Below, piece by piece: positions 8,993 through 18,236 of a stretch of DNA of 64,000 nucleotides. The position numbers and the translations under genes were made by a program. The DNA is taken from NCBI GenBank assembly GCA_947502495.1, contig CANNAC010000004.1, positions 186,001 through 250,000 of the forward strand, read 5' to 3'. Every line of letters starts with the position of its first letter. Position 1 is the first letter of the stretch. Below the pieces are notes generated by a model, which was not told where the DNA came from, ran no database searches, and saw nothing but the letters and a program-made list of their open reading frames with translations. Source of the stretch: an uncultured Flavobacteriaceae bacterium. Its GTDB lineage: Bacteria; Bacteroidota; Bacteroidia; Flavobacteriales; Flavobacteriaceae.

Positions 8993-10345
8993 TTGAAAAC
9001 TAATATAACCTATATAACGGCTGTTGGATTGCATGTTCTTATAGGAATGCTTGTTTATATAAATGAAGGTTTAGCAAAAGTGTATTTTTTCTGCGCTTTG
9101 CTATTTTTTATTTATCGTATTATTCTATCTCCAAATCATTTAAAGACCTTTGAAGTATTAAAAGCCTGTGCTTATTTTGTTGGTGCTGAGGTGTTGTTTA
9201 GAACGACCAAGGGATCTATTTCTTATGAGGCTGCAAAGTATTTGGTGATTTTGTTTATGACTATTGGGATGTTTTATCAAGGCATTTCAGGTAAGGCATA
9301 TCCATATTTTTTATATCTCATGCTGTTAGTTCCCTCTATATTTGTTGCTTCTACCACCTTGAGTTTTGATGCTAATTTTAGAACCAATATAGCCTTTGTA
9401 TTAAGTGGTCCCGTTTGTTTAGGCTTTGCCGCCCTTTTTTGTTATGATAAAAAAATAAGCATAGGGCAGCTACAAAAAATACTATTGTATATGGTTTTGC
9501 CCATTATTGCGAATACTATATATATCTTTTTTTATAACCCTAGCGTGCGGGAAGTAATCTCTAATACAGGTTCTAATCGAGATTCCTCAGGAGGTTGGGG
9601 AGCAAACCAAGTAGCGACTATACTTGGTTTAGGTATGTTTGTTATGGCTGTCCGTATTTTTACCAAATCACCAAACCTTTTTTTGAAGGTTTTTAATATT
9701 GTACTTTTTTCAGCCATTTCTTTTCGGGCAATTGTTACTTTTAGTCGTGGCGGTGTTATTACTGGTATTCTTGCAATTATTGCTTTTTTATTGATGTATT
9801 TTCTAAAAGTATCTGCGAAACGAAAAAGTGAAATTGTAATGATGACTTTAGTATTTGCATTTAGTATGGTAGGGACTTGGGTTATTAGTTCTAGCCAGAC
9901 AGATGGGTTTATTGATATGCGTTATGCGAATGAAGACCATTTAGGACGAGAAAAAAATGATATAACGACAGGTAGAGGGGAATTGTTTCAAGAAGAATTA
10001 GCAGGTTTTATGTCTAATCCATTTTTTGGTATAGGTTCTAGTAGAGCTAAAGATGCACGGATAGAAAAGGATGGTCAAGGAGTTACCTCACATAGTGAAA
10101 CAAGTAGGTTATTAGCAGAACATGGTATGTTTGGTGTTATTATACTATTAATATTGATTTTTAAACCAATAGAGTTTCGGTCTAAAAATAAAAGCAGTTA
10201 CTTTTTTTATGCTTTTTTAGGTTTTTGGTTCGCGACTATTAATCACTCTTCCATGCGACTAGCAACACCCGCTTTTATTTATGCCTTGGCTTTATTAAAC
10301 GTGACTTATGAAAAAAATCCTATACATAGGAAACAACTTAAATAA
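8993..10345 (+). CDS. O-antigen ligase/polymerase-like membrane protein
   Basis: 450 residues from a TTG start (TTGAAAACT), with about ten to twelve hydrophobic segments. A large hydrophilic loop near residues 310-375 (GRGELFQEELAGFMSNPFFG, then HSETSRLLAEHG) is typical of the Wzy_C/WaaL family, where a conserved His/Glu/Arg-bearing periplasmic loop takes part in glycan transfer. Family knowledge: polymerises O-units or ligates glycan to lipid A core or another acceptor. Which of the two cannot be told. The end of the gene overlaps the next glycosyltransferase gene by 38 bases. Confidence 0.8.
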   Translation: MKTNITYITAVGLHVLIGMLVYINEGLAKVYFFCALLFFIYRIILSPNHLKTFEVLKACAYFVGAEVLFRTTKGSISYEAAKYLVILFMTIGMFYQGISGKAYPYFLYLMLLVPSIFVASTTLSFDANFRTNIAFVLSGPVCLGFAALFCYDKKISIGQLQKILLYMVLPIIANTIYIFFYNPSVREVISNTGSNRDSSGGWGANQVATILGLGMFVMAVRIFTKSPNLFLKVFNIVLFSAISFRAIVTFSRGGVITGILAIIAFLLMYFLKVSAKRKSEIVMMTLVFAFSMVGTWVISSSQTDGFIDMRYANEDHLGREKNDITTGRGELFQEELAGFMSNPFFGIGSSRAKDARIEKDGQGVTSHSETSRLLAEHGMFGVIILLILIFKPIEFRSKNKSSYFFYAFLGFWFATINHSSMRLATPAFIYALALLNVTYEKNPIHRKQLK

Positions 10346-11318
10346 TAAAAAAGCCAATACATCTGCGATACAGGTATTAGGAGCTTTGTTAGAAAAAGAA
10401 GGATACACGTTGTATTACGCATCTTCTAAAACGAATAAAGTTTTAAGATTGCTAGATATGGTAAAGGCTTGTGTTAGGTTATCTAAAAAAGTAGATTATG
10501 TACTTATAGATACCTATAGCACTACTAATTTTTATTATGCATTAGTGGTAAGTCAAATTTGCAACTTTCTAAAATTAAAATACATACCAATACTTCACGG
10601 TGGGAATTTACCATCTAGGTTAGAAAGTAGCCCGTTTTTATCTGAATTAATATTTAAAAATGCACACAATAATATTTCCCCTTCTTTATATTTATTAGAG
10701 GCGTTTAAAAATGCAGGTTATAATAATGTTGAGTTTATTCCGAATACCATTGAAATTGAAAAATACGCGTTCAAAAAACGAAACTTAGAAACCATCGATT
10801 TGCTTTGGGTTCGATCTTTTTCTAAAATTTATAATCCAAGTTTAGCTATTAAAGTTTTAAAAGGACTAAAAGAAGAAGGTGTTTCAGCAACACTTTGTAT
10901 GGTTGGTCCCGATAGTGATGGTACTTTTCAAGAAGTTAAACAATATGCTGAAGAATTACACGTAGACGTCCTTTTTACAGGAAAGTTAACCAAAGAAGAA
11001 TGGATACGCTTGTCTGAAAATTATACGCTATTTCTAAATACCACTAACTTCGATAATATGCCGGTAAGCGTAATAGAAGCAATGGCTTTAGGACTACCAG
11101 TTATTTCTACAAATGTGGGTGGCATGCCATTTCTAATAAAACATAAGGAGGAAGGCCTTCTAGTAGAAAAAGAGAATACAGCTAGTTTTATAAGCGCTAT
11201 TAAAGATCTCGTTAATGCCCCAAAGGAAGCGGAAAGGATGGCTAATAATGCAAGAAAAAAGGTAGAAACTTTGGATTGGGAAAATGTAAAACATAAATGG
11301 TTTAAAGTACTTGTCTAA
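10308..11318 (+). CDS. GT4 family glycosyltransferase
   Basis: 336 residues; the ATG lies 38 bases inside the end of the polymerase/ligase-like gene in another frame. The donor-binding part has LLWVRSFSKIYNPSLAIKVL near residue 163. The position of the EX7E motif reads DNMPVSVIE, with Asp in place of the first Glu, a change seen in some GT4 groups; AMALGLPVIS follows. The family fold is otherwise complete. Likely adds a sugar in the same pathway. Confidence 0.85.
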   Translation: MKKILYIGNNLNNKKANTSAIQVLGALLEKEGYTLYYASSKTNKVLRLLDMVKACVRLSKKVDYVLIDTYSTTNFYYALVVSQICNFLKLKYIPILHGGNLPSRLESSPFLSELIFKNAHNNISPSLYLLEAFKNAGYNNVEFIPNTIEIEKYAFKKRNLETIDLLWVRSFSKIYNPSLAIKVLKGLKEEGVSATLCMVGPDSDGTFQEVKQYAEELHVDVLFTGKLTKEEWIRLSENYTLFLNTTNFDNMPVSVIEAMALGLPVISTNVGGMPFLIKHKEEGLLVEKENTASFISAIKDLVNAPKEAERMANNARKKVETLDWENVKHKWFKVLV

Positions 11319-11322
11319 ATAC

Positions 11323-11352
11323 TTGGATTTTTATCTTAACTTATTATCTTTA
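11323..11352 (+). promoter_or_regulatory. Bacteroidetes-type promoter before the sugar-phosphate transferase gene
   Basis: TTG at 11323-11325, a 19-base spacer and TATCTTTA at 11345-11352 match the -33/-7 form used by the Bacteroidetes main sigma factor. The start codon follows at 11374, leaving a short leader. It suggests the priming transferase gene can be transcribed apart from the upstream cluster. Confidence 0.65.
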
Positions 11353-11373
11353 CCTTAAGGTTTCCCTAACTAC

Positions 11374-12768
11374 ATGACTAAAAAAAAAGACATTCATTTT
11401 AATATTTCTGAAAGGAAAATACTACTTCGTGTTTTCGATCTTGTTTTTATTCTGATATCACTTTACGGCATTGGTCATTTTTTTGAATTTGATTATTTTT
11501 ATATAACAACTGAAAACTGGGCATGGATTATTGTATTGGCTTTATACATTTCCGTTTTTGGTACGGTATTCGAGTTGTATGATTTGCAAAAAGCAAGTAA
11601 ACCAGAATCGGTACTTCCAAATATTGTATTAACAGCATCTGTTACCGTTTTGTTTTATTTACTAACGCCATATTTTACACCTTTTCTTCCTGAGAATAGA
11701 CTTCAAATTTTTTATTTCTATTTAGCCATAAATCTAGCTTTAGTACTTTGGAGGTTGGCTTATATTAATTTTATAACCTCTCCAAGATTTTATAAAAAAG
11801 CACTGATAGTAGGAGAAATTTCTAATATTCAACCCATAATTGATGCCTTTAAAGGTTCCGATCCAAATTATAAAATATTAGGTTTTATAAATTGTGAGGA
11901 AAAAAGTACGGAAACCATAGCTATTAATGGAGTTAAAGAGTTTCAGCCAAATCAGATTCATGAGATTATTGTCCAAGAAAATATTTCTGAAATTGTTGTA
12001 GCTAGCTATAATTCGGAAACGATTACTCCAGAGATTTATCATGATTTAATCACCCTTTTAGAAAGAGGTTTTCCTATTAAAGAATACACCCAAGTGTATG
12101 AAGACATGACGTATCGTGTTCCTGTTCAGTTTGTGGGTAAGGATTTCTATAAGTACTTTCCTTTTAGCAGAAGTAATCAAAATAAACTATACCAATTCTT
12201 TCATCGTTTTTTCGATATATTTTTCTCTATTATAGGAATTCTGGGTGGTATTGTTCTTTTGCCATTAATTGCACTAGGGAATTTAATAGCTAATAGAGGT
12301 TCTTTGTTTTATTTGCAAGAGCGTGTAGGAAAAAATGGTAAGACTTTTGAAATCATTAAGTTTCGAACCATGATAAAGGATGCAGAAAAAAATGGTGCGG
12401 TTTGGGCTACCAAAAATGACGCAAGAGTAACTTTATTTGGTAAGTTTTTAAGAAGATCTAGATTAGATGAAATACCTCAATTTATTAATATTCTTAAAGG
12501 AGATATGAGTTTAATTGGGCCTAGACCAGAACGACCATATTTTGTAGAAGAACTATCTCAAGTGATTCCTTTTTACGAAACGCGACATATTGTTAAACCC
12601 GGACTTACAGGTTGGGCACAAGTAAAAGTTAGATATGGTTCTAGTGTAGATGATAGTTTATTAAAACTGCAGTATGACTTGTATTATATTAAGCATAGAA
12701 GCTTCTTTCTTGATGCTAATATTATTATTAAGACCTTGAGTACTATGATCTTTTTTAGAGGACAATAG
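11374..12768 (+). CDS. polyprenyl-phosphate sugar-1-phosphate transferase (WbaP/WcaJ type)
   Basis: 464 residues. The first ~130 residues hold four hydrophobic helices, followed by a soluble CoA-binding-like region, a further membrane helix near residue 285 and the catalytic bacterial sugar transferase domain: LQERVGKNGKTFEIIKFRTM, then SRLDEIPQFINILKGDMSLI and GPRPERPYF, ending with KPGLTGWAQV. These are the signature blocks of the PF02397 family. It moves a sugar-1-phosphate from a nucleotide sugar to undecaprenyl phosphate, the first step of repeat-unit assembly. It is the last gene of the cluster and has its own promoter. Confidence 0.93.
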   Translation: MTKKKDIHFNISERKILLRVFDLVFILISLYGIGHFFEFDYFYITTENWAWIIVLALYISVFGTVFELYDLQKASKPESVLPNIVLTASVTVLFYLLTPYFTPFLPENRLQIFYFYLAINLALVLWRLAYINFITSPRFYKKALIVGEISNIQPIIDAFKGSDPNYKILGFINCEEKSTETIAINGVKEFQPNQIHEIIVQENISEIVVASYNSETITPEIYHDLITLLERGFPIKEYTQVYEDMTYRVPVQFVGKDFYKYFPFSRSNQNKLYQFFHRFFDIFFSIIGILGGIVLLPLIALGNLIANRGSLFYLQERVGKNGKTFEIIKFRTMIKDAEKNGAVWATKNDARVTLFGKFLRRSRLDEIPQFINILKGDMSLIGPRPERPYFVEELSQVIPFYETRHIVKPGLTGWAQVKVRYGSSVDDSLLKLQYDLYYIKHRSFFLDANIIIKTLSTMIFFRGQ

Positions 12769-12864
12769 TTGTAGTAATAAGGAATAACAGAAAAGGCATA
12801 AGATACGTTCTGTGAGGAATTGTAACTTAACGATATACAACGATATACCGACTAAATATAATGT

Positions 12865-14025
12865 CTAAGGTTTCTTTGTAAAGCAATGAATTAAATAAAT
12901 ATATCTAATTACTAGTGCTAGTAGCAACGGAATAAGCCCATAAGCGAACCTTTGTACGCCCATTATCCAATGAAATAATAGTAGGCATAAAAGTATAATT
13001 AGTAGCTTAATGTATTTAATAAACCAGGTTTTTGGTTGTGTTTTTAGTGCTTGGCCTATTACAAATACGTTTAATGCAAAAGCCCAAAGTAAGTTATAGT
13101 TATTCGCAGTTGCTGTATGGTCTGTTGCAAACCACAGTAATAAAATAAGTACGCCAATACTTCCAGTAAGGAAAAAGATACCAAAATCTAACCATGTACT
13201 TCGGTTGCCCTTTTTATGGTCGGTGTAGGTAATGAAAAGGATGAAAGCGCCTAACAAGCCAAAAATAAATATCGGACTACTAAAAAAGTTTTGTTCTTGC
13301 TTTTCTTCCGTTTTACTATAAACAATTTTCGATTGCTTAACTAAAGGTGTATTCGTGCTTTTTAATGTGGCAGTTTCAAAAAAGGTATGTATATATTTAG
13401 GTAAAAACATATAGTGGTACTGTGTTGCTTGTTGGTCTATTATAGACCCTAACGCAATATCAATACCAAGGCTTCCCCAAGAGTTCCAATATAAATTTTG
13501 CTGGATTAAATCTCTAAAAGTGCTTTTGTTTAAAGTTTCAATTTCATTAAAATGAATATTATTATTGGTTATTTCTTCGGCTACATCTCTAATTTTTGTT
13601 GCGCAATTGTCGTAAAAGAAATCGTATAAATACTCTCTATTTTGCGGTAGCGCATTGGTTTCTAAAAAAGCATGCATGTCTTGCTTTTCCTTTGTTGTAA
13701 AATCTAAAACTTGTTCTCTTATGGATCTATTTTGGCTTTTGTAAAAATCGATTACCGAGTAGGTATTACTATACCCTTGTGAATAAAGCAGTTTTCCTCT
13801 AGCAAAATTTAAATAGAAATTAGGATCGTTAAACGGAAACCTTCCGTAGTCATAGGTCACATCGCTATATGGTGTTTTAACACGAATTCCATTATGTCCA
13901 AAAGCATCGTTTAGCGACGTTCCTGGGCCAATAGTTAAAACACTTATTTCGGTGTTTTCGTATGCGTTTTGTGCTTGTGTGAGTACAAAGGAGAAAAGGA
14001 ATAAAACTAGGTATCGTTTTTTCAT
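12865..14025 (-). CDS. DUF4105-family envelope protein
   Basis: 386 residues with a signal peptide (MKKRYLVLFLFSFVLTQAQ). The N-terminal ~200 residues match what I know of the DUF4105/Lnb N-terminal periplasmic domain: LTIGPGTSLNDAFGHNGIRV, a Tyr/Phe-rich RFPFNDPNFYLNFARGKL block and YDFFYDNCATKIRD, with conserved His and Cys residues. The C-terminal part has four to five membrane helices. The biochemical role of the family is poorly known. It sits 15 bases downstream of the PorV/PorQ-like gene and is likely co-transcribed with it. Confidence 0.8.
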   Translation of the reverse strand: MKKRYLVLFLFSFVLTQAQNAYENTEISVLTIGPGTSLNDAFGHNGIRVKTPYSDVTYDYGRFPFNDPNFYLNFARGKLLYSQGYSNTYSVIDFYKSQNRSIREQVLDFTTKEKQDMHAFLETNALPQNREYLYDFFYDNCATKIRDVAEEITNNNIHFNEIETLNKSTFRDLIQQNLYWNSWGSLGIDIALGSIIDQQATQYHYMFLPKYIHTFFETATLKSTNTPLVKQSKIVYSKTEEKQEQNFFSSPIFIFGLLGAFILFITYTDHKKGNRSTWLDFGIFFLTGSIGVLILLLWFATDHTATANNYNLLWAFALNVFVIGQALKTQPKTWFIKYIKLLIILLCLLLFHWIMGVQRFAYGLIPLLLALVIRYIYLIHCFTKKP

Positions 14026-14040
14026 GCGAGAATTACTAAA

Positions 14041-15111
14041 TTATCGGAAGATACTTAAGTCTAGTTTTAGCGAAAACACGTTAGAATATAAGGCAACACT
14101 TTGGTCTCCAATATCTGTAAAGGCGTAATCTACTTGAATACCTTTGTATTTAAAACCAAGACCTATACTTGGTTGAAAGCTTAAGCTTTCCGAATTATCT
14201 ATTTGCAATTCATTTTGAAAATTTCCAACACCACCTCTTAAATATACCATATCTATATAGCCAACTTCAAAACCGGCAGAAGGCGTAATACTTGCAAATG
14301 AAGTAGAGATTATGTCATTGTTTTGTTCAAATCTAATATTTAAATCGACCTCGGCAAGAATAGAGAAATCGTAACGATAAATGAATTTTTTAGCGACACC
14401 AAATTGTAGTTTTGGTATGGTAAGTTCTGTAGTTTCTGGTAACTCTTGGTTTTGTCCTTCTACTGCATCTTGTACTTTAGCAAACTCGTCTTCGTCTATA
14501 GCCCAAGAATTAAAGGTCGTTGTTATATCTCTTGCCATAAGTCCGAATTTCCATTCATTCTTCGTTTCAAACTGTATTGCAGCATCTAATCCAAATCCCC
14601 AAGAATTGGCGAATTTACCAATAACACGACGGATTACTTTTGCATTGATACCATAATTAAATCCAGGAATAGGAAGTTTTCTAGAATACGAAAAAGTCAC
14701 ACCATAATCTGCAGTAGAAAATAAACTAACTCGGTCGTAGTTTATATTTCCATCGTCATCAATTAATTGTGTGGTATTTAAAATGTCATCGACAGCAAAA
14801 CGTATTAACGAAATACCAATAGCACTGTTATTATCTAAAGGCATTGCAAAAGCAGCATAGTCATAACTCGCAATATTAGCAAAGTAGCTAGAGTGCATTA
14901 ATGCCATTTGTTTATCTTCAATATTTACCAATCCTGCCGGATTCCAGTAACCAGAATTCACATCATGCGAGTAAGCGGTTACTGCGTTGCTCATTCCTAA
15001 AGCAGCAGCATCCACACCAATATTCATAAATTCATTTGAATATTTTCGAACTGTTTGCGCAGAGATAGTTACGCAAAAAGTTAATAGTAGTATAGTTAGT
15101 AGTCTTTTCAA
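14041..15111 (-). CDS. PorV/PorQ-family outer membrane beta-barrel protein
   Basis: The frame extends to an ATG at 15150, but the TTG at 15111 gives MKRLLTILLLTFCVTISAQ, a near-perfect signal peptide, in the TTGAAA context used by other genes here; I prefer it. The mature protein begins with a conserved NIGVDAAALGMSNA block and SGYWNPAGL, as in the FadL-like PorV/PorQ family, then alternating strands to a C-terminal LKLDLSIFR end. Family members include T9SS shuttle and attachment-complex parts, but this one may be only a relative. It is followed by the DUF4105 gene on the same strand. Confidence 0.78.
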   Translation of the reverse strand: MKRLLTILLLTFCVTISAQTVRKYSNEFMNIGVDAAALGMSNAVTAYSHDVNSGYWNPAGLVNIEDKQMALMHSSYFANIASYDYAAFAMPLDNNSAIGISLIRFAVDDILNTTQLIDDDGNINYDRVSLFSTADYGVTFSYSRKLPIPGFNYGINAKVIRRVIGKFANSWGFGLDAAIQFETKNEWKFGLMARDITTTFNSWAIDEDEFAKVQDAVEGQNQELPETTELTIPKLQFGVAKKFIYRYDFSILAEVDLNIRFEQNNDIISTSFASITPSAGFEVGYIDMVYLRGGVGNFQNELQIDNSESLSFQPSIGLGFKYKGIQVDYAFTDIGDQSVALYSNVFSLKLDLSIFR

Positions 15112-15350
15112 GTACAATTTTTTTACAAATATGCCATTATTTTTCAACATATTAAACTTGAAAAAGCAATAGATATTGTTTGATACCTTTTATACTTTGC
15201 AGATAATAGGAAATAAAGGCTTGTTTTTCTTGTTGACTATATATAGAAAAGGCAAGCATAGCCACAGATGCGATTGCTTTTTGTAAGGAGTTAAAAAGGA
15301 AAAGTAGGCATTTCATTATAATAAAATCGGCGTTTAAATAGTATAACTTT

Positions 15351-15382
15351 TGTTTTAGACGAAATTTGTTTGCTATTTTTAC
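15351..15382 (+). promoter_or_regulatory. promoter for pssA
   Basis: TTG at 15351-15353, 21-base spacer, TATTTTTA at 15375-15382, 15 bases before the ATG at 15398. The rest of the gap between the PorV/PorQ-like gene and pssA shows no other feature. Confidence 0.6.
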
Positions 15383-15397
15383 ATCTTATATAAAATT

Positions 15398-16147
15398 ATG
15401 CAACTAAAAAGCTACATTCCAAACTTTATAACCTTATTAAATTTATTCTGCGGAAGCATTGCCGTGCTATTAGCAGTAAATAATTTATTTGTTGCCTCGG
15501 CAGTATTCGTATTTCTAGGGATTTTCTTTGATTTCTTTGACGGATTCTTCGCAAGAAAACTAAATGTACAAAGCGAATTAGGCGTGCAGTTAGATTCTTT
15601 GGCAGATATGGTAACTAGTGGTTTGGTTCCAGGTATTATCATGTATAAGCTACTTTCTTTAGCTAATGAAGGTCCAGGAATACAATTTTCTTCTTGGAGT
15701 TCTTTTATGCAATGGGAAAGTTTTAAAATTGTTCCAATAGCATTAGTTGGTTTGTTTATTACTATGGCTTCTGCTTATCGATTGGCTAAATTTAATATAG
15801 ATGCAGACCAGCAATCCTATTTTAAAGGTTTGCCAACACCTGCAAATACCTTACTAATTATATCTTTACCATTAATTTTAGAGTTTCAAAATAGCGACGC
15901 TATGAATGCCATTATATTAAATAAATGGTTTTTGTTAGCAGTAACTGTTTTAAGCTGTTACTTATTAAATAGTACTATAAAACTCTTCGCATTAAAATTT
16001 AAAAACTATGGTTTTAAAGACAATGCAATACGCTATATCTTTATACTTTTAAGTTTGGTGTTTTTGGTGGTCTTCCATTTTGCAGCAATCCCTTTAATTA
16101 TCGTACTTTATATTCTTTTATCATTATTAAACACTAAAAATATTTAA
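15398..16147 (+). CDS. pssA: CDP-diacylglycerol-serine O-phosphatidyltransferase
   Basis: 249 residues with about seven membrane helices. The CDP-alcohol phosphatidyltransferase signature D-G-x2-A-R-x8-G-x3-D-x3-D is complete, from DGFFARKL near residue 48 to GVQLDSLADM. The N-terminal SYIPNFITLLNLFCGSIAV is typical of the PssA subgroup rather than PgsA. It makes phosphatidylserine from CDP-diacylglycerol and serine, the precursor of phosphatidylethanolamine, at the inner membrane. terC follows after three bases and is probably in the same transcript. Confidence 0.92.
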   Translation: MQLKSYIPNFITLLNLFCGSIAVLLAVNNLFVASAVFVFLGIFFDFFDGFFARKLNVQSELGVQLDSLADMVTSGLVPGIIMYKLLSLANEGPGIQFSSWSSFMQWESFKIVPIALVGLFITMASAYRLAKFNIDADQQSYFKGLPTPANTLLIISLPLILEFQNSDAMNAIILNKWFLLAVTVLSCYLLNSTIKLFALKFKNYGFKDNAIRYIFILLSLVFLVVFHFAAIPLIIVLYILLSLLNTKNI

Positions 16148-16150
16148 AAC

Positions 16151-16984
16151 ATGGCTGGAATTATTTTTACCCTATTCATGCTAATCATGCTGCAAGCTGT
16201 ATTAGGATTTGATAACCTTTTATACATTTCTTTAGAATCTAAAAAAGCCCCAGGTAGCGAGCAAAAAAGAGTTCGTAAAGTAGGGATATTGATTGCTATT
16301 GTTTTACGTATTGTTTTGTTATTTGTATTAGTATCCATAATCGATTTTTTTCAAGAACCGTTTTCTTTTTTAACAGGAGAGATAAAAGATATTATCCAAT
16401 TTGCTTTTAATGGGCATAGTTTAATTGTCTTAGCCGGTGGCGCATTTATTATTTATACCGCAATTAAAGAAATTTGGCACATGATTTCTACATCGGGACT
16501 TACAGTTGCAGAAATGGCATCTGGTAAAAGTACCAAGTCTGCTAATGCAGTTATTACCAGTATTGTAATTATGAACTTGGTGTTTTCTTTCGATTCTATT
16601 CTAGCAGCAATTGGTCTTACTAGCGATATAGAAAGTAGTACCACCGCATTTATTGTTATGGCAATTGCTATTGTGATTAGCGGATTGTTAATGTTGATTA
16701 TGGCAGATAAAATTTCTACGTTCTTATCTAAGAATAGAATGTATGAGGTGTTAGGACTTTTTATCTTATTTATAGTCGGAATCATGCTAGTTACCGAAGG
16801 TGGGCACTTAGCACATTTAAAACTCTTTGGAAACGAAATTGTTCCTATGAGTAAAACAACATTCTATTTTGTGTTGTTTATTTTGATTGTTGTTGATGTT
16901 GTGCAAGGTAGATATCAAAAACGACTTACGGCAGAAAAAGCATTACTCGAGGCGCAGAAAGGAAAAGAAGCAAAAGATATTTAA
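16151..16984 (+). CDS. TerC-family integral membrane protein
   Basis: 277 residues, about eight hydrophobic helices. The N-terminal block FTLFMLIMLQAVLGFDNLLY and the mid-protein VIMNLVFSFDSILAAIGLT carry the paired FD(N/S) acidic motifs that define TerC proteins. Family members are linked to metal (for example manganese) export or to loading of metalloproteins; the substrate here is unknown. The stop codon overlaps by three bases (16981-16983) with the end of the small convergent ribbon-helix-helix gene. Confidence 0.88.
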   Translation: MAGIIFTLFMLIMLQAVLGFDNLLYISLESKKAPGSEQKRVRKVGILIAIVLRIVLLFVLVSIIDFFQEPFSFLTGEIKDIIQFAFNGHSLIVLAGGAFIIYTAIKEIWHMISTSGLTVAEMASGKSTKSANAVITSIVIMNLVFSFDSILAAIGLTSDIESSTTAFIVMAIAIVISGLLMLIMADKISTFLSKNRMYEVLGLFILFIVGIMLVTEGGHLAHLKLFGNEIVPMSKTTFYFVLFILIVVDVVQGRYQKRLTAEKALLEAQKGKEAKDI

Positions 16985-17157
16985 TCGTTATCCTCAGGGT
17001 TTCTTTTTTTAGGATTTCGCTTTGCTTTTTTTAAACTTTCATTAAGCATCCATTCGATTTGGCCATTGGTGCTGCGGAATTCATCCGCAGCCCATTTTTC
17101 AATAGCTTTGATCATATCTTCATTTATACGTAATGCAAAAGCCTTTTTTTTAGCCAT
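16981..17157 (-). CDS. 58-residue Arc/ribbon-helix-helix DNA-binding protein
   Basis: A short gene: ATG at 17157, TAA at 16983-16981. The protein starts MAKKKAFALRINEDMIKAIE and continues with WAADEFRSTNGQIEWMLNES and a basic tail. A strand (FALRI), a first helix and a second helix with the conserved N-G-x-I-E-W-M-L fit the Arc/HicB ribbon-helix-helix fold, which binds DNA as a dimer. It lies 45 bases downstream of the SPFH gene on the same strand and its 3' end overlaps terC. It likely regulates this pair; the inverted repeat over the SPFH promoter is a candidate site (inference). Confidence 0.8.
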   Translation of the reverse strand: MAKKKAFALRINEDMIKAIEKWAADEFRSTNGQIEWMLNESLKKAKRNPKKRNPEDND

Positions 17158-17202
17158 TTAAATTGTTAATTTTCTTAATACGTTTATTTGTAAATATATT
17201 GA

Positions 17203-18063
17203 TTATTGATTTAAAGTACCTGTATTTAAAACAGGAGATGCGTCTTTATCTCCACAAAGAATAACCATTAAGTTGCTTACCATTGCAGCTTTTCGTTCAT
17301 CATCTAAATCCACAATGTTCTTTTTTCCTAATTCGTCCAAAGCCATTTCTACCATACTAACAGCACCTTCTACAATCTTATGTCTTGCTGCAACTATCGC
17401 TGTAGCTTGTTGTCTTTTAAGCATAGCACTAGCGATTTCTTGTGCATAGGCTAAATATCCTATTCGTGCTTCTAGTACTTCAATTCCTGCAATAGATAAG
17501 CGTTCGTCAATTTCTTTTTCAAGTGCTTCGCTCACTTCATTTACGCTAGAACGTAAGGTGATGTCTTCTACATGACCTTCATCTGCAAAATTATCATACG
17601 GATACATACTCGCTAACTTTCTAACTGCTGCATCGGTTTGTACGCGTACAAAGTTTTCATAATTATCTACATCAAACGATGCTTTGTAGGTATTGGTAAC
17701 GCGCCAAACTAAAATAGTACTAATCATTATAGGGTTTCCTAATTTGTCATTTACTTTTAAACGTTCACTGTCAAAATTACTAGCTCTTAAAGAGATGGTT
17801 CTTCTGCTGTACAAAGGGTTTACCCAAAAAAGACCATTCGATTTTATACTACCAATATATTTTCCGAATAACAGTAAAACTCTAGAATTGTTGGGGTTTA
17901 CAAGTACAAATCCTTTAAATAGTATAATTGCAAGAATTAGGAATAATGCATATTCCGGATTTTCAGTTGTAAACGTGAAATAGATACTGCTAACAATTAG
18001 TGCAATAGTAATTGCTAAAATGAAATAGCCATTAATTGGTTTGATTATTTTTTCTTGGTCCAT
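17203..18063 (-). CDS. SPFH/Band 7 membrane protein
   Basis: 286 residues. Two N-terminal hydrophobic segments (residues ~10-30 and 38-55) are followed by a Band 7 domain that opens LVNPNNSRVLLLFGKYIGSI, and a long helical part (VEDITLRSSVNEVSEALEKE). The stretch YLAYAQEIASAMLKRQQATA is typical of bacterial stomatin/slipin-like proteins that oligomerise on membranes. Such proteins form cage-like rings and act as scaffolds or protease regulators; the partner here is not visible, as no NfeD-type protease gene is nearby. It appears to form a two-gene unit with the ribbon-helix-helix gene downstream. Confidence 0.87.
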   Translation of the reverse strand: MDQEKIIKPINGYFILAITIALIVSSIYFTFTTENPEYALFLILAIILFKGFVLVNPNNSRVLLLFGKYIGSIKSNGLFWVNPLYSRRTISLRASNFDSERLKVNDKLGNPIMISTILVWRVTNTYKASFDVDNYENFVRVQTDAAVRKLASMYPYDNFADEGHVEDITLRSSVNEVSEALEKEIDERLSIAGIEVLEARIGYLAYAQEIASAMLKRQQATAIVAARHKIVEGAVSMVEMALDELGKKNIVDLDDERKAAMVSNLMVILCGDKDASPVLNTGTLNQ

Positions 18064-18078
18064 ATAGTTTTATTTAAA

Positions 18079-18106
18079 ATGATATTATTTTGATATCATA
18101 AAGATA
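18079..18106 (-). promoter_or_regulatory. promoter of the SPFH gene overlapped by an inverted repeat
   Basis: On the minus strand TATCTTTA (18106-18099) fits the -7 element. Just downstream of it, covering the expected transcript start, lies ATGATAT, seven bases, ATATCAT (18079-18099). The placement is that of a repressor operator. The ribbon-helix-helix protein encoded two genes down is the obvious candidate binder (inference). Confidence 0.5.
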
Positions 18107-18173
18107 TATAAAATTTTCACATTTAAGCTATTTTTTTATAAAATTTAATGGAATGGCTATTTTCTGAAAAACA

Positions 18174-18210
18174 AAACAGCTACACTCTTAACTTAAGAGT
18201 ATAGCTGTTT
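18174..18210 (-). terminator. terminator after lptB
   Basis: A long stem of about 17 pairs with a tiny loop (core CTCTTAA c TTAAGAG), followed on the minus strand by a T-rich run (TTTTGTTTTTC). It lies 27 bases downstream of the lptB stop codon. Confidence 0.75.
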
Positions 18211-18236
18211 CATTATAAATTTATGGAAGCCTGTGT

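Noticed and set aside
12769-12864. Terminator between the sugar-phosphate transferase and DUF4105 genes
   Set aside because: The 96-base gap between these convergent genes contains no hairpin with a T run that I could find.
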